This document shows, piece by piece, positions 62,245 to 64,000 of a stretch of 64,000 nt of DNA. Below the pieces are notes generated by a model. It was not told where the DNA came from. It ran no database searches and saw nothing but the letters and a program-made list of their open reading frames with translations. Positions within the stretch are counted from its first letter, which is position 1, and each line of letters opens with the position of its first letter. A program made the translations under genes and the position numbers. The DNA is from Struthidea cinerea (lineage: Eukaryota > Chordata > Aves > Passeriformes > Corcoracidae): positions 303,583 to 367,582 of the forward strand of contig VZTI01003251.1 in the NCBI GenBank assembly GCA_013397865.1, given 5' to 3'.

Positions 62245-62773
62245 CCTGTGGAGATTTAAGAGGAAAATTCAAACTAATGATGGGGCAGATTAGACTAACC
62301 TCACTTCTTGATTTTCTTCTGTGAGGGTAGTGAGATGTGGTTTGTAATGTACCTCATTGGAGCAAAGTAAATGGTTCTTGGTGATATGGGGTTCAGGTAA
62401 CAGCAGAACTGAAACAATCCCTACAAACAAAGAGCCCACGGGCTGCCTGCAATGCAGTTCTGCAAAATATCCTCTGTAGATACAAACTGTGTTCTCTTGC
62501 ACAGAAGACCTTACTTGCACGTTCACACTTTGAAGCATTTGATAGACCCAACCACATCAAAAACTAGTGTTTAGAGAAATTTGTATCTTATCTCTGTAAT
62601 TCACACCATTTTTCAATAAAATGGCACTTTATCTGCCCAAGAAAGACCTTCACCTTCTAAAATCTATTCAGAGTGGCTGCACTACGTACAAGTTGCCAAC
62701 TTGTAATGCTTTTCTGAGCACTGTTGTGGCTCCAATGGATTATATATTGAACAGTTGAGTTTGTGAAACTTAC

Positions 62774-62897
62774 CCAAAAGCTGCAAAGCAAAGCTGTCAC
62801 AAGCATGATTCCACTGAAAATTCTTCATAGGAATGGGATCCTCCAGGAGCAAACAGGCATTCAGGTTTACCACCTTTGTTGAGATCACTTTCTTTCC
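62774..62897 (-). CDS. Exon 2 of the visible gene model (124 nt, phase 0 to 1)
   Basis: Encodes residues 22-62 plus the first base of codon 63. The acceptor is a pyrimidine-rich TTACTCCCAG and the donor is the strong TGG|GTAAGT. The peptide includes NLNACLLLEDPIPMKNF and then QWNHACDSFALQLL, a composition typical of packed amphipathic helices and quite unlike translated intron. The other two frames of this segment contain stops. The single G left at the end is completed by AG of the next exon to give Glu63. No catalytic motif is seen and no family is recognised. Confidence 0.75.
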
Positions 62898-63248
62898 CTG
62901 GGAGTAAGACAAGTAACAGAAACATGCTACACAAAACAAGGCCATTTTCTATTGCCTTACAGAAATTTTTATCTACTGAGGTGAAGTGTAAATTTAAAGT
63001 ATCTTTGTGAGGAGAGGGGTTGTGTCTCTTTGTGCCCTGTTTGCTCAAAGGTGCACCAAGGAGAAGGCGCTGTCAGGAAAGGCCTGAGAGCTTGGGTTGT
63101 GAATTCAAGTATACCCAATTTTGTCCTTTTTTTGCCTTGGCAGTGTTAACAAGTAAAACTCCATCCCAAAGAGAGATGAAATAGCACTGTGCTAGGCGTA
63201 GGGCCCACAAGTGTTTCCTAACTTTTAATTGAAACTGTTCTGGTTTAC
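62898..63248 (-). other. Intron 1 of the visible model (351 bp)
   Basis: Short intron between the first two visible exons, GT at 63248 and AG ending at 62898. Nothing else was recognised inside. Confidence 0.5.
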
Positions 63249-63311
63249 TTCACTTGGACCAAGATTTCGCCTAATAAGAAAGCTGTAGACTTCAAATCGC
63301 AAAAACCCAAC
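63249..63311 (-). CDS. Exon 1 of the visible gene model (internal exon, 21 codons)
   Basis: Encodes residues 1-21 of the visible product, with sequence such as VGFLRFEVYSFL then IRRNLGPSE. The donor is GAA|GTAAAC at 63248, phase 0, which joins in frame to the exon at 62897 across a 351-bp intron. The acceptor chosen is CTACAG just right of 63311, but its pyrimidine tract is poor. A second acceptor at 63359, after a better pyrimidine-rich stretch, would lengthen the exon to 63358 (phase 1 start) in the same open frame and add about 16 residues. The right-hand end is therefore uncertain. The frame stays open leftward past the donor, so the donor call rests on its consensus and on the phase match. 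Confidence 0.55.
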
Positions 63312-64000
63312 CTGTAGACTTTGACTAATGCTGGGATTTGGTTTGTTAATATACACAGCTCCAGTTGGAATGCAGGGGACAGAAAACATAAACTGTGCCA
63401 GCCTGGGGCATGTGGTGTATCTTGTGTGCCAACAAAGGATGTGCTGGGCATCTGAAAGCACGAGATGCTGATGTACGAAACAAGAACACAGAAGGTGGAG
63501 CACAGCAGGTGACTGCCTGTTAGTTTCTGCACAGGAAGGGTGGAAGGACCAGCACAGGCACAGCTGGGGGGGTCTATCTGTTATATGCCACCATAAAATC
63601 CCACCAGCACACAGATCTGTAAAGCTTTGTGTAGTAAGTTGTCCTCTTGGCAACAACTGAGCTGCTTGACCCTCACAGCGGTGCCAGTTGTAACGTGCAC
63701 GATCTTTTCACCCCTAATACAAAGTCTCAGTGAAATTCCACCCATGGGGATGGGGGGGGGGGGAAAGGAGGGAGCCTGTCAATAGTTTTAGGCTTTCTCA
63801 GCTGAGGAAAAAAGGCATTCTTAAGCACAATATTTCTTCTACAATTATAAACCAGGCTCCTTTAGCGGGAAAAGCCTGGAACTTTAAATGCAGTTCTTAA
63901 GGCACAGAGGAGGAGGATGTCTGCTCCCAGCACAGTCCACCTGCCTGCATTCCACGTGGGCAGTTTTGGTGTCAGGATGGTGCAGTCAGGGCACAAAACT
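63312..64000. other. Sequence upstream of the first visible exon
   Basis: Holds a 23-codon exon-like minus-strand frame (63745-63677) with a donor-like CT|GTGAGG, and a run of twelve G at 63752-63763. The long minus-strand frame across 63225-63656 is partly the coding frame of exon 1 extended into intron. Nothing further is supported. Confidence 0.4.
63752..63763. repeat. Poly(G) tract
   Basis: Twelve consecutive G on the plus strand, a homopolymer that is often length-variable and prone to assembly error. Confidence 0.9.

Larger units (their letters stand above)
54371..62773 (-). other. Intron 2 (8.4 kb)
   Basis: No credited exon. Features are a repeat-free stretch at 54480-54680, a long plus-strand pyrimidine tract at 56540-56634, an AT-rich repeat-free stretch at 61680-62060 and poly(T) at 62227-62244. 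Long frames at 57477-57869 and 57922-58182 on the minus strand are discussed among the rejected items. Confidence 0.55.
2644..63311 (-). other. Gene model: 3' part of an unidentified multi-exon protein-coding gene
   Basis: Nine minus-strand segments, each bounded by an AG acceptor and (except the last) a GT donor, join into one open frame of 1,095 nt, giving 364 residues and a TAA stop. Junction phases in order are 0, 1, 2, 1, 2, 0, 0, 0, and all match. Intron lengths are about 351, 8403, 3636, 5524, 6469, 15971, 15008 and 4211 bp, ordinary for a bird gene. Residues 1-233 are rich in Leu, aromatic and Cys residues with helix-like spacing, and could be an alpha-solenoid type fold (inference). 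Residues 234-364 are Ser/Thr-rich and less hydrophobic. I see no signal peptide, transmembrane segment or catalytic motif. The first exon found begins in phase 0 without a clear start codon, so the 5' part is probably outside the window. I do not recognise the family. Confidence 0.8.

Noticed and set aside
63225..63656. 143-codon minus-strand ORF
   Set aside because: Its left part is the real frame of exon 1 (63311-63249) reading on into intron; the right part has no coding character of its own.

Overview
The window looks like a piece of a bird genome, most likely a songbird. It is AT-rich and CpG-poor. It carries CR1 LINE fragments of the avian type, a decayed avian endogenous-retrovirus LTR, and a GC-rich block that resembles LTR sequence common in passerine genomes. 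I see no bacterial-type operons, rRNA, tRNA or CRISPR, and almost every long open reading frame is chance.

The main content is the 3' part of one large minus-strand protein-coding gene, which I assembled by eye from splice signals. Nine exons run right to left: 63311-63249, 62897-62774, 54370-54310, 50673-50570, 45045-44928, 38458-38386, 22414-22259, 7250-7122 and 2910-2644. Each has an AG acceptor and each non-terminal one has a GT donor. The split-codon phases agree at all eight junctions (0, 1, 2, 1, 2, 0, 0, 0). The nine pieces total 1,095 nt and give a 364-residue carboxy-terminal product ending in a TAA. The first ~230 residues are leucine- and aromatic-rich and look helical. The last ~130 are Ser/Thr-rich and look less ordered. 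I do not recognise the protein and give no gene symbol. The 5' end of the gene probably lies beyond position 64000.

Layout: 1-2643 is the 3' flank/3'UTR side of the gene, with a CR1 element on the same strand (about 1890-2225). 2911-7121, 7251-22258, 22415-38385, 38459-44927, 45046-50569, 50674-54309 and 54371-62773 are introns. They hold a solo-LTR remnant (5982-6245), a CR1 fragment (about 24748-24845), a passerine-type LTR-like block (about 28990-29600), a non-LTR reverse-transcriptase fossil (about 45575-45720), simple repeats, and several AT-rich, repeat-free stretches full of homeobox-like TAATTA/ATTAAT words that could be conserved non-coding elements. 63312-64000 lies upstream of the first exon seen and may hold one further exon.

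All calls come from reading the sequence. Splice sites, repeat families and conserved elements were not tested by alignment or expression data.
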